NCBI RefSeq assembly: GCF_900129505.1
Contig: NZ_LT670818.1
Coordinates: 2,914,001-2,978,000, forward strand
Source: Bradyrhizobium erythrophlei
GTDB lineage: Bacteria > Pseudomonadota > Alphaproteobacteria > Rhizobiales > Xanthobacteraceae
DNA length: 64,000 bases
Direction of reading: 5' to 3'
Notes under the pieces: model-generated
Told to the model about the DNA's origin: nothing
Databases searched by the model: none
The model's input: only the letters and a program-made list of their open reading frames with translations
Shown: positions 54,738-63,967 of the stretch, in pieces
Position numbering within the stretch: the stretch's first letter is position 1
Layout of the letters: each line of letters begins with the position of its first letter
Made by a program: the position numbers and the translations under genes

Positions 54738-54821
54738 CGTCATTGCGAGGAGCGAAGCGACGAAGCAATCCACACTTGCTTTGTTGCCCGATGGATTGCT
54801 TCGCTTCGCTCGCAATGACGG
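54738..54821. repeat. REP-like palindrome, family 1
   Basis: CGTCATTGCGAGGAGCGAAG to TCGCTTCGCTCGCAATGACG, with ATGGATTGCTTCG inside. Lies in the leader just upstream of lysS. Confidence 0.88.
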
Positions 54822-54868
54822 CTATATTGCTACCGGCCAGCTTCCTGGCCCCGGAGAAAGCCCCTTAG

Positions 54869-56491
54869 ATGTCCACCCCGAACGATCTGCGCTCGCTTGC
54901 CGAACAATCCAACGCCTGGCCGTTCGAGCAGGCGAAGGCGATCGTCGCGCGGCTGAAAAAGAAACCGAAGGACGAGGTGCTGTTCGAGACCGGCTACGGA
55001 CCGTCGGGGCTGCCGCATATCGGCACCTTCGGCGAGGTCGCGCGCACCACCATGGTGCGGCATGCGTTCCGCGTGCTGACCGAGGACAAGATCAAGACCC
55101 GGCTGCTGGCGTTCTCCGACGACATGGACGGCCTGCGCAAGGTGCCGGACAATGTGCCGAACAAGGAGATGCTGGAAAAGCATCTCGGCAAGCCCTTGAC
55201 CACGGTGCCCGATCCGTTCGGCACCCATCCGAGCTTCGGCGCGCACAACAATGCGCGGCTGCGCGCCTTTCTCGATACGTTCGAATTCGACTACGAATTC
55301 GCCAGTTCGACCGAGTACTACAAGTCGGGCCGCTTCGACGCGACATTGCTTCTGATGCTGGAGCGCATCGACAAGGTGATGGCGATCATGCTGCCCAGCT
55401 TGCGCGAAGAGCGCGCGGCGAGCTATTCGCCGTTCCTGCCGATCTGCCCGCGCACGGGTGCCGTGCTCTATGTGCCGATATCGGAACACGACGTGAAGGC
55501 CGGCACCATCTCCTATGACGATCCCGAGACCAGGGAGCGCGTCACGCTGCCGGTCACCGGCGGGCATTGCAAGCTGCAATGGAAGCCGGACTGGGCGATG
55601 CGCTGGGCAGCGCTGGGCGTCGACTATGAAATGGCCGGTAAGGATTTGATCGATTCCGTAAAGCTGTCGGGCAAGATCTGCGCGGCGCTCGACGGCCTGC
55701 CGCCGGAAGGTTTCAACTACGAACTTTTCCTCGACGACAAGGGCCAGAAGATTTCGAAGTCGAAGGGCAACGGGCTCACCATCGACGAATGGCTGCGCTA
55801 TGCCTCGCCGGAATCGCTATCGCTGTTCATGTACCGCGAACCGAAATCGGCGAAGCGGCTGTATTTCGACGTCATCCCGCGCAACGTCGACGACTACCAG
55901 CAATTCCTCGAAGGCTATCCGCGGCAGGACGCAAAGCAGCAGCTTCAGAATCCGGTCTGGCACATCCATGCCGGCCATCCGCCCAAGGCCGACATGCCCG
56001 TCACCTTCCAGCTTCTGCTGACCCTGGTGTCGTCGTCGAACGCGGAGAACGCCGCGACCTTGTGGGGCTTCATCGGGCGCTATCGTCCGGGGGTCACGCC
56101 GCAGACCCATCCGAAGCTCGATGCCATGGTCGGCTATGCCATCAACTATTATCGCGACTTCGTGGCGCCGACCAAGCAGTTCCGCGAGCCGGCCGATACC
56201 GAACGCGCCGCGTTGCAGGATCTGCGTGATGCGCTGTCGCAGCTGCCAGCGACGTCCTCGGCCGAAGACATCCAGAACGTGGTCTACGAGATCGGCCGCC
56301 GCGAGCCGTTCCTCGACCCCGTGAAGAAGGGCAAGGACGGCCGGCCGGGCGTGTCGCTCGACTGGTTCAACATGCTCTACCAGGTGCTGCTCGGTCAGGA
56401 AAAAGGCCCGCGCTTCGGCTCCTTTGTCGCGGTCTACGGCCTCTCAAATTCGGTCGCGATGATCGACGGCGCGCTGGCGCGGTCGGCGTAG
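54869..56491 (+). CDS. lysS: Lysyl-tRNA synthetase, class I
   Basis: 540 residues. Class I signature motifs are visible: [10 protein letters not shown] (HIGH-type) near residue 47 and [11 protein letters not shown] (KMSKS-type) near 295. It is the archaeal/alphaproteobacterial type of LysRS rather than the common class II enzyme. It charges tRNA-Lys. The C-terminal helical anticodon-binding part (about 380-540) is complete. Confidence 0.95.
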   Translation: MSTPNDLRSLAEQSNAWPFEQAKAIVARLKKKPKDEVLFETGYGPSGLPHIGTFGEVARTTMVRHAFRVLTEDKIKTRLLAFSDDMDGLRKVPDNVPNKEMLEKHLGKPLTTVPDPFGTHPSFGAHNNARLRAFLDTFEFDYEFASSTEYYKSGRFDATLLLMLERIDKVMAIMLPSLREERAASYSPFLPICPRTGAVLYVPISEHDVKAGTISYDDPETRERVTLPVTGGHCKLQWKPDWAMRWAALGVDYEMAGKDLIDSVKLSGKICAALDGLPPEGFNYELFLDDKGQKISKSKGNGLTIDEWLRYASPESLSLFMYREPKSAKRLYFDVIPRNVDDYQQFLEGYPRQDAKQQLQNPVWHIHAGHPPKADMPVTFQLLLTLVSSSNAENAATLWGFIGRYRPGVTPQTHPKLDAMVGYAINYYRDFVAPTKQFREPADTERAALQDLRDALSQLPATSSAEDIQNVVYEIGRREPFLDPVKKGKDGRPGVSLDWFNMLYQVLLGQEKGPRFGSFVAVYGLSNSVAMIDGALARSA

Positions 56492-56498
56492 GCCTTCC

Positions 56499-56542
56499 AC
56501 TCCCTGCGAAAGCAGGGACGACTCCCTGCGAAAGCAGGGACG
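56499..56542. repeat. 22-bp tandem duplicate
   Basis: Two perfect adjacent copies of ACTCCCTGCGAAAGCAGG plus GACG, each a small hairpin. The next bases (TGCGGAAGC...CCGTCCTTCGG) extend the hairpin-rich stretch before the aldolase gene. Confidence 0.85.
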
Positions 56543-56671
56543 ACGCTGAGAATCCGCGCATCCATGCGGAAGCGACGCCGTCCTTCGGACGGCTATGCCC
56601 GGCAATGACGATCGCGGCGAACCGTGCTACATTGCCGGCATAAGAAACACACTCAACATGGGAGCACGCTC

Positions 56672-57454
56672 ATGCAGTTCAGGGTTTCGCCGGAAACGCT
56701 TGGGGACTACAGCGCCGAGGAATGGCAGGCGCGGGTCGACCTCGCGGCGGCGCACCGGCTGGCCTTTAACCAGGGCTTCAGCGAGGGCATCTTCAACCAT
56801 TTGACCTTCGTGGTGCCGGGCCGCAGCGACCGCTACTACCAGATTCCGTTCGGGATGCATTGGTCCGAGGTCACGGCGTCTTCGTTCATGGAAGTCGGCA
56901 TCGACGACGGCAAGGTCAAGCGCGGCGAGGGCGAGGTGGAACGCTCCTGCTATTGCATTCATGCGCCCATCCACAAGGCGCTGCCGCAGGCCAAGGCGGT
57001 GTTCCATACCCACATGCCCTATGCCAGCGCGCTCACGCGCCTGGAAGATCCGCGCATCAAGGAGATCGGCCAGACCGAAGTCGGAATGTCCGGCGAGATC
57101 GCGTATGACGACGAATACACCGGTCCGGCGCTCGATCCGGCCGAAGGCGCCCGCCTCGCCAGGGTGATCGGCGACAAGAGCGTGTTGTTCATGGCCAATC
57201 ACGGCATCTCGACGGTCGGCGAGACTGTCGCCGACGCCTACGACCGGCTGTATTACATCGAGCGCGCGGCGCAGGTTCAGATCTACGCGATGTGGACCGG
57301 GCAGCCCCTGAAACAGCTTCCCGACGCCGTGGTCGAGAAGACCAGGCGCGATATCGGCGGGGCCAGCCTGTACAAGGGTCCATCGCCGGCGCAGCGCCAT
57401 TTCGATGCATTGAAGCGCATCCTCGACCGGAAAGAACCTGACTACACGACCTAG
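56672..57454 (+). CDS. Class II aldolase/adducin-family protein
   Basis: 260 residues. Typical features are RLAFNQGFSEGIFNHLTFVVPG (substrate Asn), CIHAPIHKALPQAKAVFHTHMPYASAL with the zinc-binding H-x-H near 120, and the third His in MANHGISTVGETVADAYDRLYYIERAAQ near 180. Members include fuculose-phosphate aldolases and decarboxylases; the substrate here is unknown. The start is the ATG at 56672 (GGGAGC site). Confidence 0.9.
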   Translation: MQFRVSPETLGDYSAEEWQARVDLAAAHRLAFNQGFSEGIFNHLTFVVPGRSDRYYQIPFGMHWSEVTASSFMEVGIDDGKVKRGEGEVERSCYCIHAPIHKALPQAKAVFHTHMPYASALTRLEDPRIKEIGQTEVGMSGEIAYDDEYTGPALDPAEGARLARVIGDKSVLFMANHGISTVGETVADAYDRLYYIERAAQVQIYAMWTGQPLKQLPDAVVEKTRRDIGGASLYKGPSPAQRHFDALKRILDRKEPDYTT

Positions 57455-57595
57455 CGCATGATGATTTTTGGCTAGGGCGTGAACCCATAGGTTCGAGCAG
57501 CCGGCGGAGGTCGCTTTGGTGCGTATTCCGGACTCATGTCGGACATTGCAGCAGTTCCGGAAAGCGCCATGAACAGACACGCCGCCTCATTCACC

Positions 57596-58168
57596 TCAAG
57601 TGCGGCGCAAGCCGAAACCTAATCTGATCCAGGCTGTGCCGGCCATGATGAGATCGATGCCAAGGAACACGCCGAGGATATAAAGGCTCGAGACCGGCCA
57701 GTGCGCTAAAATGAGCAAGCCGAGCAGCAGCGTGATGACGCCGGACAACAGCACCCAGATCCAGGGTGATTCCCGTTTCATGCTGAAGGCCAGGATGATC
57801 CTCATGATGCCCGAGGCCACGAGCGATGCGCCAAGAATGAGGGTGAGCAGCGCGGCCGCGAGCAGTGGATTCTCGAACGTGACGAAGCCGGCAACGATAT
57901 AGAGGACCCCGAGCAGGGCCCAGAGCAGGAATTTGCCCCAGCTCTTGATCTGGAAGGCGCTAAACACTTCGGCGACACCGGCGATGATCATCATCACGCC
58001 CACCAAAAGGACGCTCGCGACGGTAGCCATCACCACGCTGCCAAGCGCGACAAGCCCGGCGAGCAGATAGACGACGCCGAGCGCGACGATCCAGCCCCAC
58101 TTGGCGCGTAACGGTGCCAGGTCAGAACTGGCTTGAGGATTTCTCAGGGTGTCTGAAGCATTGGTCAT
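57596..58168 (-). CDS. HdeD-family membrane protein (DUF308)
   Basis: 190 residues, six membrane helices arranged as repeated pairs (WIVALGVVYLLAGLVALG; VASVLLVGVMMIIAGVAEV; GKFLLWALLGVLYIVAGFV; LLAAALLTLILGASLVASGI; WIWVLLSGVITLLLGLLIL; LYILGVFLGIDLIMAGTAWI). This matches the HdeD acid-resistance family. It is a single gene, with a purine-rich ribosome site before ATG at 58168. Confidence 0.88.
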   Translation of the reverse strand: MTNASDTLRNPQASSDLAPLRAKWGWIVALGVVYLLAGLVALGSVVMATVASVLLVGVMMIIAGVAEVFSAFQIKSWGKFLLWALLGVLYIVAGFVTFENPLLAAALLTLILGASLVASGIMRIILAFSMKRESPWIWVLLSGVITLLLGLLILAHWPVSSLYILGVFLGIDLIMAGTAWIRLGFGLRRT

Positions 58169-58331
58169 GACGGTCCTCCGATGCGAAACCAATCCGACGT
58201 TCGTCTGCTGTTTTAATATCAAGAGGAGGAACTGCCTCATAAAGCGATGGGTTCCGTTGATCTATATCAACCTTCCGCGCTGAAAGTTCCTTAATCTCCC
58301 GTGCGTGGGGATTTATAGGGAGGTTACTGTC

Positions 58332-58805
58332 ATGCTTCGCTATATTCTCGCTGCTCTTGCAGCAGTCGTTCTACTTACCGCGAGCTTGATCCCCGATGAT
58401 GCCTATGCGCGTCGTGGTGGAGGTGGCGGCTTCCGTGGCGGTGGCGGCGGATTTCACGGTGGCGGCTTCCGTGGTGGCGGCATGCATGCCGGACGCATCC
58501 ACGGCGGCACTGGAAGAATTCATGGTGGCGGCGGCTATGCGGCACGCCCCTCGCATCCGATAGCAGGTCGACCCATAGCCGGTCGTCCGGGCCGTCCGAT
58601 AGCAGGTCGCCCCGGCCGCCCCGTCGCGGGTTATCCCGGCTATGGTGGTGGCTACCGCCCGGGTTGGGGCTACGGTGCTGCGGCAGTGGGAGCAGCCGCC
58701 GCGGCCGGCGCGTACGGTGCCTCTGGCTACTACGGCAACAATGGCTGCTACTACGGCAACTATGGCGAGTTGGTCTGTCCGCAGCAATATCCGTATCAAT
58801 ATTGA
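58332..58805 (+). CDS. Secreted Gly-rich protein
   Basis: 157 residues. Signal peptide MLRYILAALAAVVLLTASLI. The mature part is glycine-rich with GGGFRGGG/GGGFHGGG and GRPIAGRPG repeats, then a hydrophobic alanine stretch and a Tyr/Asn-rich tail with two Cys (NNGCYYGNYGELVCPQQ). Length and layout recall small exported Gly-rich proteins of bradyrhizobia. Function unknown. The start at 58332 is the Met opening the signal peptide. Confidence 0.75.
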   Translation: MLRYILAALAAVVLLTASLIPDDAYARRGGGGGFRGGGGGFHGGGFRGGGMHAGRIHGGTGRIHGGGGYAARPSHPIAGRPIAGRPGRPIAGRPGRPVAGYPGYGGGYRPGWGYGAAAVGAAAAAGAYGASGYYGNNGCYYGNYGELVCPQQYPYQY

Positions 58806-59238
58806 TGCGACCGAAGTTCAGGGCGGCGGTCTGTTGCCGCCGTCCGCCCCTCGCTTTCTTGGTAGGGCTCAAAGGAGCCAACTCATCAGCGGCTGCCGTC
58901 AATTGCGCATCGGATTGTAACGGTAGTTTTTTCGGAAAGTGTCTGGCGCAGCGCAGCAACGTTTCTTTTCACGAGAGCTGAGTTCGTCAGCCAAGAGGCC
59001 ATCCCACCGGCCCCGCGCGTGTCGGCGGCAGGCATCCTGCTGGATCGCGGCGTTGGCGTTGCTCGGCGATTTGATCCGGTCTACCGCCGATCTGAGAGGC
59101 GATTACTTCGTCCAACATGCTTTTGGCGAGACGGCGCAACAGTTTTTTTCGCGAGAGCTAAGGGCTAGACCGCTCATCGATATTCTCTGATCACGCGGCC
59201 TGATGCATCCAGGATTGCGTCCGAGGGGTTAGAAGGCT
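58806..59238. other. Gene-poor gap with a degenerate internal duplication
   Basis: 433 bp with no supported gene. Two similar segments (about 58957-58980 CAACGTTTCTTTTCACGAGA; about 59138-59160 CAACAGTTTTTTTCGCGAGA) encode QQRFFSREL and QQFFSREL in one plus-strand frame (58939-59190). This could be the remains of a small repeat gene, but start and family are unclear. Confidence 0.4.
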
Positions 59239-59415
59239 TCAGGGCGTTTTTCTTTGGGGTCGCTCGAGACGCAGCCGCTGCGCTCGCATGCGTTTGATCT
59301 CTTCATTGAGCGCGTCGATTTGCTCGTCGCGCCGCAAGGATTTCGATTGGCGCGCGTCCGCTTCGCGCAACTTGTCGAGCGCTTTCTCGACGGAAAGTTT
59401 TTTGGTGTCGGCCAT
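59239..59415 (-). CDS. Small coiled-coil protein
   Basis: 58 residues (MADTKKLSVEKALDKLREAD, then charged heptad-like repeats ending RMRAQRLRLERPQRKTP). Very rich in Lys/Arg/Glu, one long helix. It resembles small conserved bradyrhizobial proteins, as I recall, but no domain is known. The next stop-free upstream extension (14 codons) is untypical. Confidence 0.55.
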   Translation of the reverse strand: MADTKKLSVEKALDKLREADARQSKSLRRDEQIDALNEEIKRMRAQRLRLERPQRKTP

Positions 59416-59650
59416 GGTGCCATCCCTGATGCGAATGGGTGTTCTGACGAGGCGCACTACGCACTACTTCTTGAAGCCGGAAAAGGCCTTTTCGCGAATA
59501 CGTCGCCGATATCGGCTGACACGTTCGGCCGTCGAACTGAATCAGCCGCAATTGCTTTCTCGGCCGGAAATCCCAAGGATCCCCGCTAGGCACCATATAT
59601 ATACATATTGGGCAGACGAAGCTGACCATAGACGTACGGCTTGGCTGACA

Positions 59651-60315
59651 TCCGAGTTGGGTCTTGTGTCACGAAGCGTAGCCGGTCCAAACGGCTGCGC
59701 GCAACTTTATAGGAGATGAAGGTAGGTCCTTCGGGTTCGGCGATCAGGTCGCTGATCCCAAGCCACCGCAGGCCGCTTTGGTCAAAAGCCACGGTGGTGA
59801 GCGCTGCGGAAACGCTGGGACGGTGATCCCGGCAGGTACGGTTGAGAGAGGCGAGCGCAAGCGAACCGTCGATGAAATGTCGAAAGCGGATTAGGTGATG
59901 TCAAAACCGAGGGTTGACCCTACCTTCGGGATCAGTTCGGTGGATGTCCTGATACTGACCGAGCGACATCCGGCATGTAGACGGCGCGAAGCTCAACCAG
60001 GCTCTTGTAAGGAACGTGAGAACCTAGCCGGCGATGCCAAGGGAAAAGACACAAGCGGCTCCAACCGCAAGGCCGAAAGTACCGATGCGCCGGAGAGGGG
60101 CGGACTGCTCCGTAGTAGCGAGGAAGCGGCTGTAATGGTCGTGGAGCGAAGGGGGCGGGTCATCGACGATGAATCGGGCCAACCGGCAACGGGAGGAGCC
60201 CGAAGCTCAACGGAAGGCGGCAGCCTTCAATCGATGGCACGAGCCGGATGATGCGAGAGTATCAAGTCCGGATCTGTGAGAGGCTCAGGGTGAAATTCCC
60301 CGGGCCTACTCGGCA
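59651..60315 (+). mobile_element. Group II intron-like element, ORF-less, copy 1
   Basis: 665 bp, identical to 62531-63195 apart from about five substitutions and without any length difference. The 3 prime part has a group II domain V (60241-60275): GAGCCGGAT, GATGC-GAGA-GTATC (GNRA tetraloop), a two-to-three-base bulge, TCCGGATC. It is followed by a domain VI-like hairpin (GGCTCAGGG...CCCCGGGCC) ending TACTCGG. The intron probably begins at GTGTCACG (59666), with the 15 bases before it as shared target. No reverse transcriptase is encoded; the open frame 59895-60251 looks like RNA sequence, not protein. It is likely mobilised in trans or a remnant. Confidence 0.78.
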
Positions 60316-60415
60316 TTCGTGTCGTTTCCGCGATGTCGGCTGTGAGTCCGCTTTACCCCCAAGAACCGACATCGTCAGTTAGACCAGCCACGTCCGAAAA
60401 GTGCCAACAACGGAA

Positions 60416-60830
60416 GTGAAGCGGCGTCTTTGCGGTCTTGAGATTGATGACCACTTCCATTTTGGTGGGCTGTTCAACCGGCAAATCGGCTGGCTTTGCG
60501 CCACGCAAAATCTTGTCGACGTAGTTTGCGCCCTCGATGGCGATCGCGACCATATTTGGACCAAGACGCATCAAGCCGCCAGCAACTACAGTATCCCTAA
60601 AACCGTAGCAGGATGGCAATCGATGCTGTTGCGTTAGTAGCGCAATCTGCGTGCTATTGAGCAAAGTAAAGGCCCCCGGCGATGCTGATGAGGCCATCTG
60701 CCTTGCTTTGTTCAATTTCCTGAAACACAGCAGGTAAATCGTCCGATGATTGGGCCTCGTATTGCGTTAGCTGAATGCCAAGGGACGGCGCTGCTCTCGC
60801 TAAGGCGGCTATGGCGAGAGTGGAGACGAA
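60416..60830 (-). pseudogene. ABC substrate-binding protein fragment
   Basis: The two reading frames together recall the C-terminal half of an ABC_sub_bind protein: SLGIQLTQYEAQSSDDLPAV, FQEIEQSKADGLISIAGG, then in a second frame TQQHRLPSCYGFRDTVVAGG, LMRLGPNMVAIAIEGANYVD and KILRGAKPADLPVEQPTKME. There is a frameshift near 60660, the N-terminal half is missing, and the C-terminus runs into unrelated sequence after NLKTAKT. This is a decayed gene beside the intron copy. Confidence 0.75.
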
Positions 60831-60864
60831 CTGAGATGAGCAAACACTTTAAGGAGGATCTCCG

Positions 60865-61176
60865 ATGGCTTGGCTCTTCCTGCTCGTTGCTGGCCTGTGC
60901 GAAATCGCCTGGGCAATCGGCCTCAAATACACGGAAGGATTCTCGCGCCTGTTACCCATGATCGGCACGGTCGCCGCCATGGCGGCCAGTATCGGATTCC
61001 TCGGCCTGGCCCTTAAGTCGCTGCCGGTCGGTACGGCCTATGCGGTGTGGACGGGCATCGGCACCATCGGCACTGCGGCGCTAGGTATCTATCTTTTCAA
61101 TGAGCCCGCGACGTTGCCTAGGCTTGCCTGTATCGGCCTCATTCTCTCGGGCATCATCGGACTGAAAATCACCTGA
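60865..61176 (+). CDS. sugE: SugE/Gdx-type small multidrug-resistance transporter
   Basis: 103 residues with four membrane helices, the SMR size. The first helix [26 protein letters not shown] has the essential Glu13 and Trp, followed by [30 protein letters not shown], the SMR signature. Its closest type is SugE/Gdx, which exports guanidinium and some quaternary ammonium compounds with protons. It has an AAGGAGGA ribosome site. No guanidine riboswitch pattern is visible upstream. A convergent amidinotransferase lies 40 bp away. Confidence 0.9.
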   Translation: MAWLFLLVAGLCEIAWAIGLKYTEGFSRLLPMIGTVAAMAASIGFLGLALKSLPVGTAYAVWTGIGTIGTAALGIYLFNEPATLPRLACIGLILSGIIGLKIT

Positions 61177-61216
61177 TAGGCCGTGCTGCGATGTGGATCT
61201 CGCGGAAGGTCAACAC

Positions 61217-62341
61217 TCAAAAATAGCTCTCCAACGTGCCGCGCCGCCGGATGTCAAGCGTGGCGCAGTGGAAGGCGCCGCCAAATGCGGCGTAGTGCAA
61301 GAACTCGCATGGAATCGGCTCAAATCCCCATTTTTCCATCGCTCGCATTGTTCCGGTATGATGGGGATCAAGGATGACGCGATTCTCGTCCACTGTCAGC
61401 ACGTTCATGTTGAGCCATTTGCCGCATAGCGACGTGATCTTGAGCATACGATCGATGATCGGGTCGGGCTCCGGGGCCACAAGGACGTCCCATTTTTTCA
61501 AGATGGCCGGGAGACGGTCGACGTCTATGTATTCGGGATTGATCAGAATCTTGCCGGGCCCAAGCGGCAACATGGTGGTATCGATGTGCATCGGATTGGG
61601 ACAGCGGCTCTCGATCTCATGAATGCGATAACCGTCCCCAAGATGGCGACGCAGCCATTCAATACCGGACGCATTGGTTACGTTGCTGCGGATCACGAAC
61701 AGGTCGCGCCCGCAGCGAAAGAAATCGGCGGCGTCGAAGACCGGTTCGAATTCAGTCAGGATATATGAGATCGGCTCGCCTTTTTCGGGGACGCGAAAAT
61801 CTGGATCGAACAGTTCGTTCGTCAGTTGCGGTCTGGGCGCGGCGGTCCAGCGCGCGCCACGCCGGAAATAATCCTTCAGGATCGGACGATAGGAGTGCGT
61901 CTCGAAGTAGCGACACGGCCAAACCATCGGCGTTTCGATGATCTCGTCACCGATCACCAGCATGCTGTCGCGCGGACAGGTATTGCAGAACCCGTGTGAA
62001 GACCATTCCGGCGTGCTGAAGCGTTTCTTGTGATCAACCGGTTCCGGCCGCGTCACCACGATACCCAGCGACTGTAACAGCGCAACAAAGCCATCAAGCT
62101 CGCGCTGCGCCGGTTCGATCATGATCTTTGGAAAACGGAAGCCTGCGACCAGCGACTGAGCCCGCGCAGCCATGCCCGGAATGTTGCAGGTGACAACCGG
62201 ATGACCGGACGGGATGGTCGCACCCTCGAGCCTTCCGACAATCACTTCCTCCAGCGGATCCCACTCGTTGTGCGAGTTCACTGGAGAAGCCTGCCCCGCT
62301 GGGGCCGCGTCCGGGCCGATACTGCGCGTGATCATGTCCAT
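61217..62341 (-). CDS. Amidinotransferase (glycine/inosamine amidinotransferase family)
   Basis: 374 residues. The catalytic Asp (EFEPVFDAADFFRCGRD near 195), His (RCPNPMHIDTTMLPLGPGKIL near 255) and active-site Cys in AAFGGAFHCATLDIRRRG near 358 are all present, as in AGAT and StrB-type enzymes. Such enzymes move the amidino group from arginine to an amine such as glycine, giving guanidino products. The acceptor here is unknown. Ending against sugE between the two intron copies, it fits a guanidino-compound theme. Confidence 0.9.
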   Translation of the reverse strand: MDMITRSIGPDAAPAGQASPVNSHNEWDPLEEVIVGRLEGATIPSGHPVVTCNIPGMAARAQSLVAGFRFPKIMIEPAQRELDGFVALLQSLGIVVTRPEPVDHKKRFSTPEWSSHGFCNTCPRDSMLVIGDEIIETPMVWPCRYFETHSYRPILKDYFRRGARWTAAPRPQLTNELFDPDFRVPEKGEPISYILTEFEPVFDAADFFRCGRDLFVIRSNVTNASGIEWLRRHLGDGYRIHEIESRCPNPMHIDTTMLPLGPGKILINPEYIDVDRLPAILKKWDVLVAPEPDPIIDRMLKITSLCGKWLNMNVLTVDENRVILDPHHTGTMRAMEKWGFEPIPCEFLHYAAFGGAFHCATLDIRRRGTLESYF

Positions 62342-62530
62342 TGCATGAGGCCTCTGAGGGCTACAACTGTCGCGCGTCTTGGAGGTTCCAACGGAAGCTG
62401 GACGCGGTCGGCGGGCGACGAATTGGCCTAATCTACGACCGGGGACGGCTCGTATAAATCTAAAGACTAGAGCCGCTTGCCGATTTCAACTGAGGCGGTT
62501 CCGCCTGGCGTTAGCGTCAAAGTGTCCAAG

Positions 62531-63195
62531 TCCGAGTTGGGTCTTGTGTCACGAAGCGTAGCCGGTCCAAACGGCTGCGCGCAACTTTATGGGAGATGAA
62601 GGTAGGTCCTTCGGGTTCGGCGATCAGGTCGCTGATCCCAAGCCACCGCAGGCCGCTTTGGTCAAAAGCCACGGTGGTGAGCGCTGCGGAAACGCTGGGA
62701 CGGTGATCCCGGCAGGTACGGTTGAGAGAGGCGAGCGCAAGCGAACCGTCGATGAAGTGTCGAAATCGGATTAGGTGATGTCAAAACCGAGGGTTGACCC
62801 TACCTTCGGGATCAGTTCGGTGGATGTCCTGATACTGACCGAGCGACATCCGGCATGTAGACGGCGCGAATCTCAACCAGGCTCTTGTAAGGAACGTGAG
62901 AACCTAGCCGGCGATGCCAAGGGAAAAGACACAAGCGGCTCCAACCGCAAGGCCGAAAGTACCGATGCGCCGGAGAGGGGCGGACTGCTCCGTAGTAGCG
63001 AGGAAGCGGCTGTAATGGTCGTGGAGCGAAGGGGGCGGGTCATCGACGATGAATCGGGCCAACCGGCAACGGGAGGAGCCCGAAGCTCAACGGAAGGCGG
63101 CAGCCTTAAATCGATGGCACGAGCCGGATGATGCGAGAGTATCAAGTCCGGATCTGTGAGAGGCTCAGGGTGAAATTCCCCGGGCCTACTCGGCA
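62531..63195 (+). mobile_element. Group II intron-like element, ORF-less, copy 2
   Basis: Second copy of the element at 59651-60315, 2880 bp downstream in the same orientation. Substitutions seen by eye include 62593 (G for A), 62757 and 62766 (both in the GATGAAGTGTCGAAATCGG stretch), 62871 (T for G) and 63108 (A for C). Domain V is at 63121-63155 and carries the same A opposite the catalytic-triad G. Flanks outside the repeat differ on both sides. Confidence 0.78.
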
Positions 63196-63254
63196 ATCGC
63201 ATCGGTTTTGGCATGCCCCAAGCATATCCAGTTAGTGGGTAATCTCGGAGGTGC

Positions 63255-63440
63255 CGAAGCAGATCAATTATCCGCGCCTCTGCGCACCTCCCATAGGGAG
63301 AGGTCGGCGCATCCGGGTCGGCGCATCGCGCCGTCCGGGCACAGGCTCAGCGCCGGGTGAGGGGTTACGCTCACTCGTTGGACCTGCGCCCCTTACCCGA
63401 TTTGCTGCGCAAATCGACCTCTTCCCGATGGGAAGAGGTG
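63255..63440. repeat. Dispersed hairpin repeat
   Basis: Opens with CACCTCCCATAGGGAGAGGT and closes with CCTCTTCCCGATGGGAAGAGG, with GATTTGCTGCGCAAATCG between. No coding frame is supported. It lies between the second intron copy and the glycosylase gene. Confidence 0.65.
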
Positions 63441-63445
63441 ACTAA

Positions 63446-63967
63446 TCATCCTGGTCCAGCCGCGCCTCTGACTCGTTCCGCGAACGCGTGCCAGATTTCC
63501 GGACGCCAGCTTCCATTGGCCGCGCCCGATGTCGAAGGCAGTATCCAGATCCGGGTCGTCGCGATGGTCTCGGTCTGCTCGCCATAATCTTTCCTGCCGC
63601 CCAGAAATCTCTCGCCTGCCGTCTTGCTGGTGAAGGCAAGGAATTTGGGCCGGCACGCGGCGATGGACGCTTGCAGACGGGTGCGTCCGGTCCCCGCCGC
63701 GCCGGCCAGCGGGATCTGATGATCCATTCCCGCATGTGTCTTCACGAGGTCGGTGAGACCGATCCCGTATTTGAGGAGCTCGCGATATTGCCGAGGCTCC
63801 AGCAGCTCGGAAGTAAGCCCGGTCTCGTGCAGAATTATCCAGAACTTGTTCTGCTTGTGCGCATAGTAGGCCGCCGCTGCGGCGGATGCGGTACTTGCCG
63901 CGGATCCACACAGCACGACTTGCAGGGATTCGACCAGCAGGTCCTGGAGAATGTCCGGCAAGCGCAA
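63446..63967 (-). CDS. Mug-type uracil/mismatch DNA glycosylase
   Basis: 173 residues beginning MRLPDILQDLLVESLQVVLCGSAASTASAAAAAYYAHKQNKFWIILHETGLT, like bacterial G/U-mismatch glycosylases (Mug/TDG superfamily) that remove uracil or damaged bases. Further motifs are YGIGLTDLVKTHAGMDHQ near residue 70 and WILPSTSGAANGSW near 146, the DNA-intercalating loop. The CGSAAS region replaces the common CGTAAGT, and the following Ala run (SAAAAAYYA) is unusual, so activity is not certain. The gene is complete and ends before the window edge. Confidence 0.85.
   Translation of the reverse strand: MRLPDILQDLLVESLQVVLCGSAASTASAAAAAYYAHKQNKFWIILHETGLTSELLEPRQYRELLKYGIGLTDLVKTHAGMDHQIPLAGAAGTGRTRLQASIAACRPKFLAFTSKTAGERFLGGRKDYGEQTETIATTRIWILPSTSGAANGSWRPEIWHAFAERVRGAAGPG

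Noticed and set aside
56499..56542. CRISPR-like short repeats
   Set aside because: Only two adjacent 22-bp units with no spacers; simply a tandem hairpin duplication.
59895..60251. 118-residue frame (and its twin at 62775-63131) inside the repeat
   Set aside because: It lies within the presumed intron RNA, has no reverse-transcriptase motif, and its frame-level changes between copies do not look like protein conservation.
60752..60864. Possible guanidine riboswitch before sugE
   Set aside because: I looked for paired ACGR-loop hairpins and the class I layout, and found no convincing match.
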